NCBI RefSeq assembly: GCF_001610835.1
Contig: NZ_CP011270.1
Coordinates: forward strand, 6,528,001 to 6,592,000
Reading direction: 5' to 3'
Length of the DNA: 64,000 bases
Source of the DNA: Planctomyces sp. SH-PL14
GTDB lineage: Bacteria; Planctomycetota; Planctomycetia; Planctomycetales; Planctomycetaceae
The notes under the pieces were generated by a model. The model ran no database searches. It was not told where the DNA came from and saw only the letters and a list, made by a program, of their open reading frames with translations. The translations under genes and the position numbers were made by a program. Of the stretch, positions 1-10,200 are shown one piece after another (position 1 is the first letter of the stretch; each line of letters opens with the position of its first letter).

Positions 1-328
1 CGTCGTAACGGCCCTTGGCGAGGCCGACGGTCTTCAGCGATTCCTCGTTGACCACCGCGCCGCTCTCGAACTTGAGCTCAAGCCACTTGAGGTTGATCTC
101 GAGGATCTTGGGGGCGTGGGCGCGGTTGTTGAAACCCCGCTTGGCGACGAGGCGGAGGAGGGGCTTCTGACCCCCTTCGAAGTTCGCCTTGACGGCCGAA
201 CCGCGACGGCTTCCCTGACCCTTGTGACCGCGGCCCGAGGTCTTGCCGTGGCCCGAACCGCAACCGCGGCCAATCCGCTTGCGCGGCTTGTGGGCGTGGA
301 TTCCCTGGTGGACGTCGTGAATGATCAT
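1..328 (-). CDS. rplO: 50S ribosomal protein L15 (partial, C-terminus beyond left edge)
   Basis: Large-subunit ribosomal protein L15, last visible gene of the spc part of the operon. The ATG is at 328 and about 109 codons are visible, running off the left edge without a stop. The N-terminus (MIIHDVHQGIHAHKPRKRIG) leads into the glycine/arginine-rich segment GRGCGSGHGKTSGRGHKGQ, the hallmark of L15 that threads into 23S rRNA. It follows rpsE with a 130-bp gap, which is too short for the rpmD (L30) gene that sits here in many bacteria. Only the N-terminal two thirds can be judged. Confidence 0.93.
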   Translation of the reverse strand, partial: MIIHDVHQGIHAHKPRKRIGRGCGSGHGKTSGRGHKGQGSRRGSAVKANFEGGQKPLLRLVAKRGFNNRAHAPKILEINLKWLELKFESGAVVNEESLKTVGLAKGRYD

Positions 329-458
329 GGGAGCCGTAATCCTTGGATTCGCCGGTCGTCGCGACCCGAATCCCTCTTCGTGTAACCTGTGCCGTCCGAA
401 CTGTCCCGTCCCGGGCTATGCCGTCGGAACCCACTACAACCGCCAGCCGGGGCCGGTC

Positions 459-956
459 TCAGACTTCGATGCCCCGCAGGCGGGCGACGTCTTCACGCGT
501 CCGGAGCTTGCTGAGGGCGTCCATCGTCGCCTTGACAACATTCGACGGGTTGCTGGACCCGCGCTTCTTGGTGAGGATGTCCCGGACGCCGACCGACTCG
601 ACGACCGCCCGCACCGTGGCCCCGGCGATGATGCCGGTTCCAGGAGCGGCGGGCATCAGCAGGACGCGGGAGGCGCCGTAACGGCCTTCCACGACGTGCG
701 GAATCGTCGTCCCTTCGAGCGGAAACTGCTTCAGCGACCGCTCGGCGTACTTCTTGGCCTTGTCCACGGCGTTCGGCACTTCCACGCCCTTGGCGTAGCC
801 GTAGCCGACCTTGCCCCGTTCATCGCCGACGACCACGAGCGCCGCAAAGCTGAACCGGCGGCCACCCTTCACCACGCAGGCGCACCGACGGATCTGAACG
901 ATCTTCTCGGGTGAGCTGCCGCCGCCGCCTTGTCCTTGTTCCCGTTCCCCTGCCAC
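459..956 (-). CDS. rpsE: 30S ribosomal protein S5
   Basis: Small-subunit protein S5 (165 aa), involved in decoding fidelity and mRNA helicase activity at the entry channel. The start is a GTG at 956. A glycine-rich N-terminus precedes the double-stranded RNA-binding domain (KIVQIRRCACVVKGGRRFSF, about residues 18-37), followed by the typical segments GRYGASRVLLMPAAPGTGI and NPSNVVKATMDAL. Length and position between rplR and rplO are normal. The 69-bp gap to rplR carries no other gene. Confidence 0.96.
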   Translation of the reverse strand: MAGEREQGQGGGGSSPEKIVQIRRCACVVKGGRRFSFAALVVVGDERGKVGYGYAKGVEVPNAVDKAKKYAERSLKQFPLEGTTIPHVVEGRYGASRVLLMPAAPGTGIIAGATVRAVVESVGVRDILTKKRGSSNPSNVVKATMDALSKLRTREDVARLRGIEV

Positions 957-1025
957 TGCGAACTCCCGTGGGTCGACACCTCGGACGGATCTGTCCGCGG
1001 GGTCCTGAAAATACTCTGGAGTGTA

Positions 1026-1391
1026 TTAAAACTGAAGGCCGGCTTCACGAGCAGCGTCCGCCAATGCGGCAACGCGGCCATGATATCGATAGGAACCGCG
1101 GTCGAACGACACGACCGAAACTCCCTTGGCGATGGCCCGCTTGCCGATCGCGGCACCGACGCGGGCGGCCGCTTCCTTGTTGCCATTGTCCTTGGCGGCG
1201 CCCCCCAGTTCCTTCTCGGTCGAGCTGGCGGAGGCGATCGTCACACCCGCTTCGTCGTCGATCAGCTGGGCGTAAATGTGGTTGTTGCTGCGGAAGATCG
1301 ACAGGCGCGGCCGGCCGGTCGCCCGGCAGCGGTTCCGGACGCGAAACGTCCGACGTTCCCGCTGCTTCGCAATACGCTTCTCAAGTCGCAT
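1026..1391 (-). CDS. rplR: 50S ribosomal protein L18
   Basis: L18 (121 aa), which binds 5S rRNA in the central protuberance. The family-typical N-terminus [20 protein letters not shown] supports the ATG at 1391 rather than the in-frame ATG at 1406. The body contains [20 protein letters not shown] and ends in AREAGLQF, close to the usual L18 end (REAGL.F). Located between rplF and rpsE as in standard spc operons. Confidence 0.96.
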   Translation of the reverse strand: MRLEKRIAKQRERRTFRVRNRCRATGRPRLSIFRSNNHIYAQLIDDEAGVTIASASSTEKELGGAAKDNGNKEAAARVGAAIGKRAIAKGVSVVSFDRGSYRYHGRVAALADAAREAGLQF

Positions 1392-1520
1392 GTCTCTGAC
1401 TCCCAAGACCCTGGATTGTGCAGGGCCGCTGTCTGTCTCTTGTGCTCTGTTCTGCCCGGTCTGCCATTAGCAACCCGGCTTCCATTCACCGCGTCCGAAG
1501 GGACCCACTTAAAGTGAGGC

Positions 1521-2066
1521 CTACTTCATCACAGCCTTACCAGCCTTGCGGCGAACCTGTTCGCCCGAGTATCGGATTCCCTTGCCCTTGTACGGCTCGG
1601 GGGGACGGACGCGGCGGATGTTGGCGGCGAACTGGCCGACGACTCCCTTGTCGATGCCGGTCACGACGACCGAGGTCGGGGTCGGGACGGTGCAGGTGAT
1701 CCCGGCCGGAATCGGCAGTTCGATGACGTTGGCGAAACCGACGGTCAGGGCCAGCTTCTTCCCCTTGAGGACCGCCTGGTAACCGACGCCGACGATTTCG
1801 AGCTTCTTCTCGTACGGCTTCTGAACCCCTTCAACCATGTTGGCGATCATGGCGCGGGTCAGGCCGTGAAGAGCGCGGTTCTGGCGGGCGTCATCCGGAC
1901 GCTCGACGACGATCTCACGGGCGTCGCTGTTCCACTTGACGGCCATGGCCGGATGCCAGCGGAGCGACAGCTCCCCCTTGGGGCCCTTGACCTTCAGCGT
2001 CCCCGACTGGACTGCGATATCCAGGCCGGCGGCGACGGGGACAGGCTTCTTTCCGATTCTCGACAT
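1521..2066 (-). CDS. rplF: 50S ribosomal protein L6
   Basis: L6 (181 aa), bound near the GTPase-associated region of 23S rRNA. It starts MSRIGKKPVPV and carries the C-terminal signature RRVRPPEPYKGKGIRYSGE (about residues 152-170), typical of bacterial L6. Two tandem L6 folds are implied by the length. Gaps to rpsH (136 bp) and rplR (129 bp) are rather wide for this operon but hold no additional reading frame with ribosomal similarity. Confidence 0.97.
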   Translation of the reverse strand: MSRIGKKPVPVAAGLDIAVQSGTLKVKGPKGELSLRWHPAMAVKWNSDAREIVVERPDDARQNRALHGLTRAMIANMVEGVQKPYEKKLEIVGVGYQAVLKGKKLALTVGFANVIELPIPAGITCTVPTPTSVVVTGIDKGVVGQFAANIRRVRPPEPYKGKGIRYSGEQVRRKAGKAVMK

Positions 2067-2202
2067 GGCTCACGCCGCTGTGGTTTGGACTCAAACGGAC
2101 TGGCGAGTTTGCCCGCCAGCAGGAGGTCAGCGAGCGATCTCGCTGGAGGAGCCGCTCCGAGGCGGCTCAAATCCGAACAGGCCGCCGCAGCGGCCGAATC
2201 AA

Positions 2203-2604
2203 CTAGTACAGTTCGCAGAGGACTTCGCCGCCAACGTTCTTGGCCTTGGCTTCGCGGTCGCTCAGCACGCCGGCGTTCGTCGACAGGATCCGGATTCCGA
2301 GACCCTGGCGAACTCCCTTGAGCTCGGCGACTCCCTGGTAAATCCGCAGGCCGGGCTTGCTGACCCGCTTGATCATCTGAATCAGCGGCTCGCCGTTCTG
2401 GCCGTACTTCAGGTTGACCCGCAGGGTCTTGCCGGGCTGTCCTTCGGTCTCCAGGACTTCGGAGTCCCAGATGTAACCTTCACGCTGGAGCGCGGCGGCG
2501 ACGGCGACCTTCTCCTTGGAGGAGGGCATGTCGACGAATGGACGCTCGATCTGGATCGCGTTGCGCATCCGGGTCAGCATGTCGGCGATCGGGTCGGTCA
2601 TCAT
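2203..2604 (-). CDS. rpsH: 30S ribosomal protein S8
   Basis: S8 (133 aa), a primary 16S rRNA binder and, in other bacteria, a translational repressor of the spc operon. The N-terminus MMTDPIADMLTRMRNA is the family signature; the true start could be 2604 or 2601. The C-terminal RNA-binding domain has GLGIRILSTNAGVLSDREAK and ends in GGEVLCELY (typically GGE.LC.VW or similar). Whether it autoregulates here cannot be judged from the sequence. Confidence 0.97.
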   Translation of the reverse strand: MMTDPIADMLTRMRNAIQIERPFVDMPSSKEKVAVAAALQREGYIWDSEVLETEGQPGKTLRVNLKYGQNGEPLIQMIKRVSKPGLRIYQGVAELKGVRQGLGIRILSTNAGVLSDREAKAKNVGGEVLCELY

Positions 2605-2658
2605 AGCTTGAGTGCTCTCTTCAAATCCTGCAGCCAGGTCAAAACCCGCTGCCCGGGA

Positions 2659-2844
2659 CTACCAGCTCGCCTTGCGGACACCCGGGATCAGGCCGTCGAG
2701 GGCCAGGTTCCGGAAACAGATGCGGCAGACCGTGAACTTGCGGTACACGGCGCTCGGGCGGCCGCACAGCTGACACCGGTTTTCCTTCCGGCTGCTGAAC
2801 TTGGGCTTGCGGTTCGCCTTGGCGATCTTGGCTTTGCTGGCCAT
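2659..2844 (-). CDS. rpsN: 30S ribosomal protein S14, zinc-binding type
   Basis: S14 of the short type (61 aa) with two CxxC pairs (CQLC and CRIC, about residues 24-43) forming the zinc ribbon, so this is the zinc-dependent C+ paralogue class (type Z) rather than the longer zinc-free form. It ends RKASW as is usual. It sits between rplE and rpsH, 54 bp upstream of rpsH. Confidence 0.96.
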   Translation of the reverse strand: MASKAKIAKANRKPKFSSRKENRCQLCGRPSAVYRKFTVCRICFRNLALDGLIPGVRKASW

Positions 2845-2947
2845 GCCAGTCCCTTAGGGGTCTAGGGTCGAGGGACTGGAGGCCGGGATTTCCACCCCGG
2901 CGTCTCGTCTGGAGTCCCTGGACGAGGTCTAACGTGTTGAACGAAAA

Positions 2948-3505
2948 CTACTTGGCCGCGCCGTCCTTGCGGAACGGAAACTTGAACGCGTCGAGGAGGG
3001 CCTTGCCCCCTTCATCGTTCCCGGCCGACGTGCAGATGGCGATGTTCATCCCCTGCGTCGTCTTGATCTTGTCCGCCTGGATTTCCGGGAAGACGGTCTG
3101 CTCGCCGAGGCCCAGGCTGTAATTCCCGCGGCCGTCGAAGGCCTTCGGGTTGACGCCCCGGAAGTCGCGGACGCGGGGGAGAGCGAGGGTGATGAGGCGG
3201 TCGAGGAACTCGTACATCCGCTGGCCGCGAAGCGTCACGCGGCAGCCGATGGCGAGGCCTTCACGCAGCTTGAACTGCGAAACAGACTTCCGGGCCCGGG
3301 TAATCGCCGCCCGCTGGCCGGTGAGCTGGCTGAGGTGTTCGGAGACTTCTTCGAGGATCTTCTGATCCTGGACAGCCTTCCCCACGCCCATGCTGACAAC
3401 GATCTTGGTGATCTGCGGAATCGCGTGCGGATTCTTGGTGTTCAGCTTTTCCCCAAGTTCCTTCGCGAGTTCCTTCCGATAATGGTCTTGCAGCCGGGCG
3501 GCCAT
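2948..3505 (-). CDS. rplE: 50S ribosomal protein L5
   Basis: L5 (185 aa), the 5S rRNA-binding protein of the central protuberance that contacts tRNA. Family segments are clear: KIVVSMGVGKAVQD, QRAAITRARKSVSQFKLREG, GCRVTLRG and the C-terminal FKFPFR. The N-terminus MAARLQDHYRKELAKEL fits the usual L5 start. Placed between rplX and rpsN with gaps of about 90-105 bp. Confidence 0.97.
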   Translation of the reverse strand: MAARLQDHYRKELAKELGEKLNTKNPHAIPQITKIVVSMGVGKAVQDQKILEEVSEHLSQLTGQRAAITRARKSVSQFKLREGLAIGCRVTLRGQRMYEFLDRLITLALPRVRDFRGVNPKAFDGRGNYSLGLGEQTVFPEIQADKIKTTQGMNIAICTSAGNDEGGKALLDAFKFPFRKDGAAK

Positions 3506-3593
3506 CTCTTGTCTCTTTCCTGCCGGGGCGGAGCGGTCAACGAAGCGGACCGTTCACACCGCAGCGAATGTTTGGGCCAAACAGTGTAATCAG

Positions 3594-3950
3594 TTACTTC
3601 GTCTTCGCATAGCGTGCGCGGGCCGGGCTCACCTGGCCGGCGGACGTGCCGCACTTTTTGCAATACCGCTCCTTCGAGCCGTCCGGCTGGAAGCGGTATC
3701 CGAGGCGAACCCCCTTCTTGCAGGAGTCGCAGTAATAGGCGACGTTCGAGGCGCTGACCGACTTCTCCAGGCGGAGGCGGCCCCCCTGCGGGCTCTTGGG
3801 GTGGCCCTTCTTGACGTGCTTGTAGACGAGGTTGACCCCTTCGAGGACAACACGCTCGCCCCCATCGACGACTTCCGTCACCTTGCGCGGCGTCGCGGTC
3901 GCTTCATCGCCGGCGGTCAGGAGGACCATGTCCCCTTTTTTGATCTTCAT
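3594..3950 (-). CDS. rplX: 50S ribosomal protein L24
   Basis: L24 (118 aa), an assembly initiator for the large subunit. It begins MKIKKGDMVLLTAGDEA with the KOW motif in the first 35 residues, and contains NLVYKHVKKGHPKSPQGG. The C-terminal half carries CDSC and CKKC pairs (about residues 74-77 and 97-100), a zinc-ribbon-like tail present in some bacterial L24 proteins; zinc binding is inferred only from these cysteines. Confidence 0.95.
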   Translation of the reverse strand: MKIKKGDMVLLTAGDEATATPRKVTEVVDGGERVVLEGVNLVYKHVKKGHPKSPQGGRLRLEKSVSASNVAYYCDSCKKGVRLGYRFQPDGSKERYCKKCGTSAGQVSPARARYAKTK

Positions 3951-4067
3951 GGCTAAGGCTTTACGGTAGGCGGAACTGCGGTGGAATCCCGCAGTCTATC
4001 GTGCCTGGACTTGCAGGGCCACTCTCACGGGCCATTCAAGGGCGAGGGCAAAGGTGCGGCGGGTGTC

Positions 4068-4442
4068 TCAGACGACTTCGGCCGCGAGACTGATGATCTT
4101 CATGAACTTCCGATCGCGGAGTTCCTTGGCGACGGCGCCGAAGATACGCGTGCCGCGGGGATTGCCGTCGGCGTCGATCAGGACGACCGCGTTCTTGTCG
4201 AAGCGGACGTAGCTGCCGTCAGCCCGGCGGTAGGCCTTCTTGGTCCGGACGATGACCGCCCGGGCGACCTTCCCCTTCTTGACCGGTTCGGCGGCCCCGG
4301 CGATCGACTTCTGGATGGCGACCATCACGATGTCGCCCAGGCCGGCGCTGCGGCGGCCCGTGCCACCCATCACGCGGATGCACCGCGCGCTCTTGGCGCC
4401 GGTGTTGTCTGCAATATCGACCATGGTCTGCATGTGAATCAT
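4068..4442 (-). CDS. rplN: 50S ribosomal protein L14
   Basis: L14 (124 aa), which contacts 16S rRNA at an intersubunit bridge. Family motifs: VDIADNTGAKSARCIRVMGG, GDIVMVAIQKSIAG, KGKVARAVIVRTKK, RFDKNAVVLID and the ending FMKIISLAAEVV. The start could be the ATG at 4442 (MIHMQTM) or three codons later at 4433; the usual L14 start is MIQ.., which favours 4442. Confidence 0.97.
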   Translation of the reverse strand: MIHMQTMVDIADNTGAKSARCIRVMGGTGRRSAGLGDIVMVAIQKSIAGAAEPVKKGKVARAVIVRTKKAYRRADGSYVRFDKNAVVLIDADGNPRGTRIFGAVAKELRDRKFMKIISLAAEVV

Positions 4443-4576
4443 GGTTCGACCTCTCTTGGAAATATCGCTGCCGGCATCACGCCGGCAGTCTGGTCGGTCG
4501 CCTCGTCAGTCGGCGACGGTCTGTCTGGGGAAGGGGAGTCGAGCGATCGCTCGTTCCGTCTCTGGGCTCAGCCGGT

Positions 4577-4873
4577 TCAGGTGGCGGCGGCTTCGGACGA
4601 GGCCGGGTCGACCGTGGTGACGCCAACCGCCGCGCTCGCCTTCTGGACGATGCGGACGAGGTTCCACCGCTTCAGCTTCGACAGCGGGCGGGATTCTTCG
4701 ATCTCGACCGTGTCGCCGACGTGCGACTCGTTGTTTTCATCGTGGACGTGGCAGACGGTCCGGGCCCGGACAATCTTCCCGTACTTCGGGTGCCGGTAGG
4801 TCCGCGGAACTTCGACGCGCCGGGTCTTGCTCAGCGTGTCGCTCTTCACCAATCCAATCAAATGCCGTCGCAT
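4577..4873 (-). CDS. rpsQ: 30S ribosomal protein S17
   Basis: S17 (98 aa), a 5'-domain 16S rRNA assembly protein with an OB fold. It shows the S17 core GLVKSDTLSKTRRVEVPR, HPKYGKIVRARTVCHVHDE, GDTVEIEESRPLSKLKRW. The C-terminal tail after the OB fold (about 20 residues rich in A, S and V) is a modest extension. Lies between rpmC and rplN. Confidence 0.95.
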   Translation of the reverse strand: MRRHLIGLVKSDTLSKTRRVEVPRTYRHPKYGKIVRARTVCHVHDENNESHVGDTVEIEESRPLSKLKRWNLVRIVQKASAAVGVTTVDPASSEAAAT

Positions 4874-4969
4874 GGTCTAACCCTGTTCCCGAACTGTCTG
4901 TCTGTGCCGGCTGTCTCGGGCCGGCGATCTCGACGCGGCCTGGATCCGGCCGCTCCGGCGGTCCTTGGC

Positions 4970-5176
4970 CTATTTCTTGGCGGCGTCGGTCGCCCGCTGG
5001 TGGGTGATCGTCTTGATGCGGGCGATCTGGCGGCGCAGTTCCCGGAGCTTGCTGGGAGTATCCAGCTTCTCCGTGGAGGCCTGAATCCGCAGGCGGAACA
5101 GCTCCTTCTTGGCCGCCGCTTCTTCGGCGGTCAGCTGCTCCACGCTCATTTCGCGAAGTTCTTTGGCTTTGGACAT
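4970..5176 (-). CDS. rpmC: 50S ribosomal protein L29
   Basis: L29 (68 aa), near the polypeptide exit tunnel, where it takes part in docking trigger factor and SRP. The start at 5176 (MSKAKELREMSVEQL) is chosen over the in-frame ATG at 5230 because it matches the family length and N-terminus. The conserved helical segment KELFRLRIQASTEKLDTPSK and LRRQIARIKTI are present. Located between rplP and rpsQ. Confidence 0.96.
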   Translation of the reverse strand: MSKAKELREMSVEQLTAEEAAAKKELFRLRIQASTEKLDTPSKLRELRRQIARIKTITHQRATDAAKK

Positions 5177-5243
5177 GGTTGAGACTGAAATCTGAAGTGG
5201 AAGGTGGAGTCTGCGGCTTCGCAGGGACACCCACGTCCGGGGA

Positions 5244-6300
<1,057 letters not shown>

Positions 6301-6376
6301 GTTTCGACTGCTGGATCTGGGCTTTTGGGCTGTGGGCCGGAGCCGCGTTGAGCTTCCGGTCCGTAACGCGATGCGA

Positions 6377-6727
6377 TTACTTAGCTTCGACTTCCGGGGC
6401 GTCGACGCCGATATGAATGTGGGCGAACCGCTTGCGGAGGGTGTAGACCATCCCGCGGGCACGCGGGCGGATCCGCTTGAACATCGGGCCGCCGTCAACC
6501 TGGGCGTCCTCGACGATCAGCCCCTCGATGTTCCGGGCCCCGCGGTCTTCCGCGTTGGCGGCGGCGCTGTTCAGGACCTTCTCGAGGAACCGGGCGCCGC
6601 GATTCGGAACGTACTTGAGGGCTTCGCGAGCCTGCTCGACGGTCAGGCCGCGGATCATGTCCGCGAAGGGACGAACCTTCCGGGCGGAGATGCGGGCGTA
6701 CTTGTGATGGGCTTTGACGATCGCCAT
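6377..6727 (-). CDS. rplV: 50S ribosomal protein L22
   Basis: L22 (116 aa); its extended loop lines the exit tunnel. The start at 6727 gives MAIVKAHHKYARISARKVRP, the usual beginning; an ATG at 6748 is also in frame but less likely. The conserved C-terminal part includes FKRIRPRARGMVYTLRKRFAHI. Follows rpsS by 69 bp. Confidence 0.96.
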   Translation of the reverse strand: MAIVKAHHKYARISARKVRPFADMIRGLTVEQAREALKYVPNRGARFLEKVLNSAAANAEDRGARNIEGLIVEDAQVDGGPMFKRIRPRARGMVYTLRKRFAHIHIGVDAPEVEAK

Positions 6728-6796
6728 GTCTGGATCCTCGAGAGGCATTCGCCTCTCACACTGCGGTCACACGACCGCTTGATCTGTTCGAAGGGC

Positions 6797-7066
6797 TTAC
6801 TTGTTGCCCTTGGCTCCGTGACCGCGGAAGGTCCGGGTCGGAGCGAATTCGCCGAGCTTGTGGCCGACCATGTCTTCGGTCACATACACGTTGATGTGCT
6901 GCCGGCCGTTGTGGACCAGGAACGTGAAGCCCACGAACGTCGGGGGAATGGTGGACCGACGAGCCCAGGTCTTGATCGGATCCTTGCGTCCCGACGCTTC
7001 CAGCTTGGCGACCTTGGCCGCCAGCTTCTCGTCGATAAACGGACCCTTCTTGAGTGAACGTCCCAT
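6797..7066 (-). CDS. rpsS: 30S ribosomal protein S19
   Basis: S19 (89 aa) in the head of the small subunit, forming intersubunit bridges with L5. It begins [19 protein letters not shown] and contains [40 protein letters not shown] and the C-terminal [13 protein letters not shown], which together identify the family without ambiguity. Confidence 0.98.
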   Translation of the reverse strand: MGRSLKKGPFIDEKLAAKVAKLEASGRKDPIKTWARRSTIPPTFVGFTFLVHNGRQHINVYVTEDMVGHKLGEFAPTRTFRGHGAKGNK

Positions 7067-7137
7067 GGCCTGTGTCCTTCGACTCCGACTCGTCCCGACA
7101 CCCCGCCCGAGCGGGGCACGACTTCAAATGGTTGCGA

Positions 7138-7995
7138 TCAAATCTTCTTCTGGCCGTACCGGCGGGAGACGCGGCGACGAACGATCGCCCGGCTCGACGG
7201 CTTGCGGCGCTTCCGGGTGTTTCCACCCTTCGCCAGCTTTCCGGTGGGGCTGACCGGGTGACGACCACCCGAGCGACGACCTTCACCCCCACCCATCGGG
7301 TGAGCGATCGGGTTCATCGCCGAACCGCGGACGGTGGGGCGAATTCCCATCCACCGCTTACGTCCGGCCTTACCGAGAACAATCTTCGAATGATCGAGGT
7401 TACCGACCTGGCCGATCGTGGCGCGGCAGGTCGCCGGAATCCGGCGGACTTCGCCCGACGGCAGGGTGATCTGGGCCCACTGCTTGTCGCGGGCGTTCAG
7501 GACCGCCAGGGTGCCGGCACTGCGGACCATCTGGCCGCCGCGTCCAGGCTGGAGCTCGATGTTGTAAATCTGCGTTCCGGGCGGAATATGAGTCAGCGGC
7601 ATGCAGTTGCCGACCTTGGGCTCATACTTCGTTCCGCTGTAAATCACGTCGCCGGCCTTGAGGCCCAGCGGAGCGATGATGTACCGCTTTTCCCCGTCCG
7701 TGTAGTGGAGCAGGGCGATGCGGGCCGTGCGGTTCGGATCGTATTCGATGAAGGCGACCTTCGCCGGAATATCGTCCTTGTCCCGCTTGAAGTCGATGAT
7801 GCGGTACTGGTACTTGTGACCGCCCCCGCGATGACGGGTGGTGATCCGACCGTGATGGTTGCGACCCGAGGGCTTCGGGAGGCGGACCGTCAGGGACTTT
7901 TCCGGCTGCTTCTTACGGCACGTCAGGTCCGCGAAGTCGCTGACGGACGCCCCGCGGCGGCCAGGACTCGTCGGTTTGTAGAAGCGAATTCCCAT
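7138..7995 (-). CDS. rplB: 50S ribosomal protein L2
   Basis: L2 (285 aa), required for subunit association and peptidyl transferase function. It begins [18 protein letters not shown] and includes [18 protein letters not shown], the [12 protein letters not shown] segment, and the functional C-terminal region [20 protein letters not shown], whose histidine corresponds to the conserved residue near the peptidyl transferase centre. Length is typical. Confidence 0.98.
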   Translation of the reverse strand: MGIRFYKPTSPGRRGASVSDFADLTCRKKQPEKSLTVRLPKPSGRNHHGRITTRHRGGGHKYQYRIIDFKRDKDDIPAKVAFIEYDPNRTARIALLHYTDGEKRYIIAPLGLKAGDVIYSGTKYEPKVGNCMPLTHIPPGTQIYNIELQPGRGGQMVRSAGTLAVLNARDKQWAQITLPSGEVRRIPATCRATIGQVGNLDHSKIVLGKAGRKRWMGIRPTVRGSAMNPIAHPMGGGEGRRSGGRHPVSPTGKLAKGGNTRKRRKPSSRAIVRRRVSRRYGQKKI

Positions 7996-8079
7996 GGGAG
8001 TGTTCCCTTGTCTTCCGTCTTGTCGTCTTGTCTTCAGTGACCCCGGAGGAGGGGGCCGGCTCGATCGACCGCAGTGAAC

Positions 8080-8388
8080 TTAGAAGAACGAGATCCGGTC
8101 TTCATCGTGCAGCTTGACGATCGCCTTCTTCCAGTCGCGGGTGTGACCCATCTTGGTCTTGAACCGCCGCGGCTTCCCCTTGTAGAGCTGCGTCCGGACG
8201 GCGGCGACGCGAACGCCCCACAGCTCCGACACGGCCTTCCGGATGTCGTCCTTGGTCGCGATCATCGCGACTTCGAACTGGTAGGCGTTGTAACGCTCCG
8301 CGTGGTGCGTTCCCTTTTCCGTGACGAGCGGACGAAGGATCACCTGGTGCGGCTCGAGAACGATTCCGGGCTTTGCGATCTTGGACAT
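8080..8388 (-). CDS. rplW: 50S ribosomal protein L23
   Basis: L23 (102 aa from the ATG at 8388), docking site for trigger factor and SRP at the exit tunnel. Motifs: ILRPLVTEKGTHHAERYNAY, FEVAMIATKDDIRKAVSELW and VRTQLYKGKPRRFKTKMGHT, typical of bacterial L23. Alternative in-frame starts at 8403 (MTSLNMSK) and 8442 would add a non-family N-terminus; 8403 is possible. Confidence 0.95.
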   Translation of the reverse strand: MSKIAKPGIVLEPHQVILRPLVTEKGTHHAERYNAYQFEVAMIATKDDIRKAVSELWGVRVAAVRTQLYKGKPRRFKTKMGHTRDWKKAIVKLHDEDRISFF

Positions 8389-8494
8389 GTTGAGGCTCGT
8401 CATCCGGTTGCGGCCGTGGCGGCAACCCACTGGTGTCCGCAATGGCGGACGAAACCGATACCGTCCGCGGCTGCGGATGGGGCGATAGTCTGCG

Positions 8495-9115
8495 TTACTT
8501 GCCGCGGAGGGCGTCCAGGGCGTCCTTGGTGACGATCAGCCGCTTCTGGTGCAGCAGGTCGTACGCGTTGAGTTCCTTCGACGGCGAGACCCACAGCTTT
8601 TCGATGTTGCGGGCACACCGCCAGACGGTGGCGTCGTGGTCCTTGGTCGTCAGCAGGCAGGACTGGTCCTGCACGCCGAGGGCCTTGAGGAGGGTCGAGA
8701 CGACCTTGGTCTTGGGTTCGTTGATCGCGATGCTGTCGACGACGATCGCTTCGCCGTCCTGGAACTTGCTCAGGAGGGCCATCTTGGTGGCGATCTGGAG
8801 CGATTTCCGCGGCATCCGGTAGCCGAAGTCCCGGGGGACCTTGGCGAAGGCGTGACCACCGCCGACGCGGGTGGGGGACCGCTTTCCGCCCGCACGGGCG
8901 TTACCGGTGCCCTTCTGCTTGAACAGCTTCTTCTTGCTGCCGGCGACTTCCGACCGGGTCTTGGTCTTGAACGTTCCGGCCCGCTTGTTCGCTTCGTACA
9001 TGATCACGACTTCGTGCAGCAGCTGCTTGCTGATCCGGTCAGCAAGGTCTGCTCCATCGAACTCGTACTTGCCGACGGTCTTGCCAGACATGTCGACGAC
9101 GGGAACCGAAATCAT
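8495..9115 (-). CDS. rplD: 50S ribosomal protein L4
   Basis: L4 (206 aa); its loop reaches the exit tunnel, and in proteobacteria it also represses the S10 operon. Family segments include KTRSEVAGSKKKLFKQKGTG, ARAGGKRSPTRVGGGHAFAK, PRKSLQIATKMAL and the C-terminal region NAYDLLHQKRLIVTKDAL. The 5' leader of this operon does contain hairpins (10585-10632), but a regulatory role for L4 here is not shown. Confidence 0.97.
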   Translation of the reverse strand: MISVPVVDMSGKTVGKYEFDGADLADRISKQLLHEVVIMYEANKRAGTFKTKTRSEVAGSKKKLFKQKGTGNARAGGKRSPTRVGGGHAFAKVPRDFGYRMPRKSLQIATKMALLSKFQDGEAIVVDSIAINEPKTKVVSTLLKALGVQDQSCLLTTKDHDATVWRCARNIEKLWVSPSKELNAYDLLHQKRLIVTKDALDALRGK

Positions 9116-9206
9116 GATCTCACCTTGAGGGTCGTCCAGGGCTCAGGGCCCGGGGGCGATGTCTTGTGCGGCTGGCGGGGGGAGGGCTCGGAATCGTTCT
9201 CGAGGC

Positions 9207-9932
9207 CTACTTGGCCCGCTGGATCATCACGTAACCGCCGTTCGGGCCCGGGATCGAGCCTTCGACGACGATCATGTTGTTGTCCTTGTCGATCTGCAGC
9301 ACGCGGAGATTCCGCGAGGTGCAGCGCTCGTTACCGAAGTGACCGGCCATCCGCTTCCCCTTCCACACGCGGGAGGGGTAGGTGTTGTTACCGATGCTTC
9401 CGGGCTTGCGGTGGGCCTTCTTGACACCGTGGCTCGCGCAGGTACCGGAGAAGTTGTGCCGCTTCATAACCCCGGTGAAGCCACGGCCCTTGCTGGTGCC
9501 GATGACGTCGACCCGGGCGACTCCGTCGAAGCTGTCCGCCGCGACGACGTGACCGACCTGGACTTCGACCGTTTCGCCGTCGACGCGGAATTCACGGACG
9601 AAACGCTTGGCTTCGCAGCCGGCCTTCGGCACGGCGGGGACGCCGGACTCGGCGAGCTTCTTCTGCCGCTTGCTCTTAAGGTCGGCGACGTGGCCGCGTT
9701 CGGCGCGGGAGGCCCGCGACCGCTTCCGCTGGTCTTCCGGGCGATCCTTGTCCTTGTCGCTGATCTTGTCGTCGAATCCGAGCTGAACCGCTTCGTAGCC
9801 GTCGCGATCCTTCGTCTTGACCTGCAGGACCGTGCACGGGCCAGCTTCGACGACGGTGGCGGAGTGGATGTTCCCCTGCGCGTCGTAGACCTGCGTCATT
9901 CCAATCTTGCGTCCGAGAATACCGACTGGCAT
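9207..9932 (-). CDS. rplC: 50S ribosomal protein L3
   Basis: L3 (241 aa), an early assembly protein near the peptidyl transferase centre. The ATG at 9932 gives the family start MPVGILGRKIGMTQVYDAQG; an upstream in-frame ATG at 9965 adds 11 unrelated residues. GRGFTGVMKRHNFSGTCASH and GSIGNNTYPSRVWKGKRMAGH are diagnostic. A central K/R-rich insertion (KDRPEDQRKRSRASRAERGH and following) is longer than in the E. coli protein. Confidence 0.97.
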   Translation of the reverse strand: MPVGILGRKIGMTQVYDAQGNIHSATVVEAGPCTVLQVKTKDRDGYEAVQLGFDDKISDKDKDRPEDQRKRSRASRAERGHVADLKSKRQKKLAESGVPAVPKAGCEAKRFVREFRVDGETVEVQVGHVVAADSFDGVARVDVIGTSKGRGFTGVMKRHNFSGTCASHGVKKAHRKPGSIGNNTYPSRVWKGKRMAGHFGNERCTSRNLRVLQIDKDNNMIVVEGSIPGPNGGYVMIQRAK

Positions 9933-10200
9933 GGCGATGACCTTGCACGATATCTCTGGCGACAAAGCCAGAGGGATTCACTTTAACGGGGTCTGCACGA
10001 TCCTTCGCGACTCGGTCCGCTCCTGCGAGACCGTGGGGAATCGTGTCCTCGGCTCGCCAGATGCGAACCGGCTTCAGAATGGGCTTGTCCGTCCGTCCGT
10101 CTCTTCGTTCGATCCGTACGCTTAACCGATTCGTTCCACTGCTGTGCGACTACATCTGCCATTTGGCTCGGCTGGCTGCAGCCGGGGCCGTCCGGCCGGC

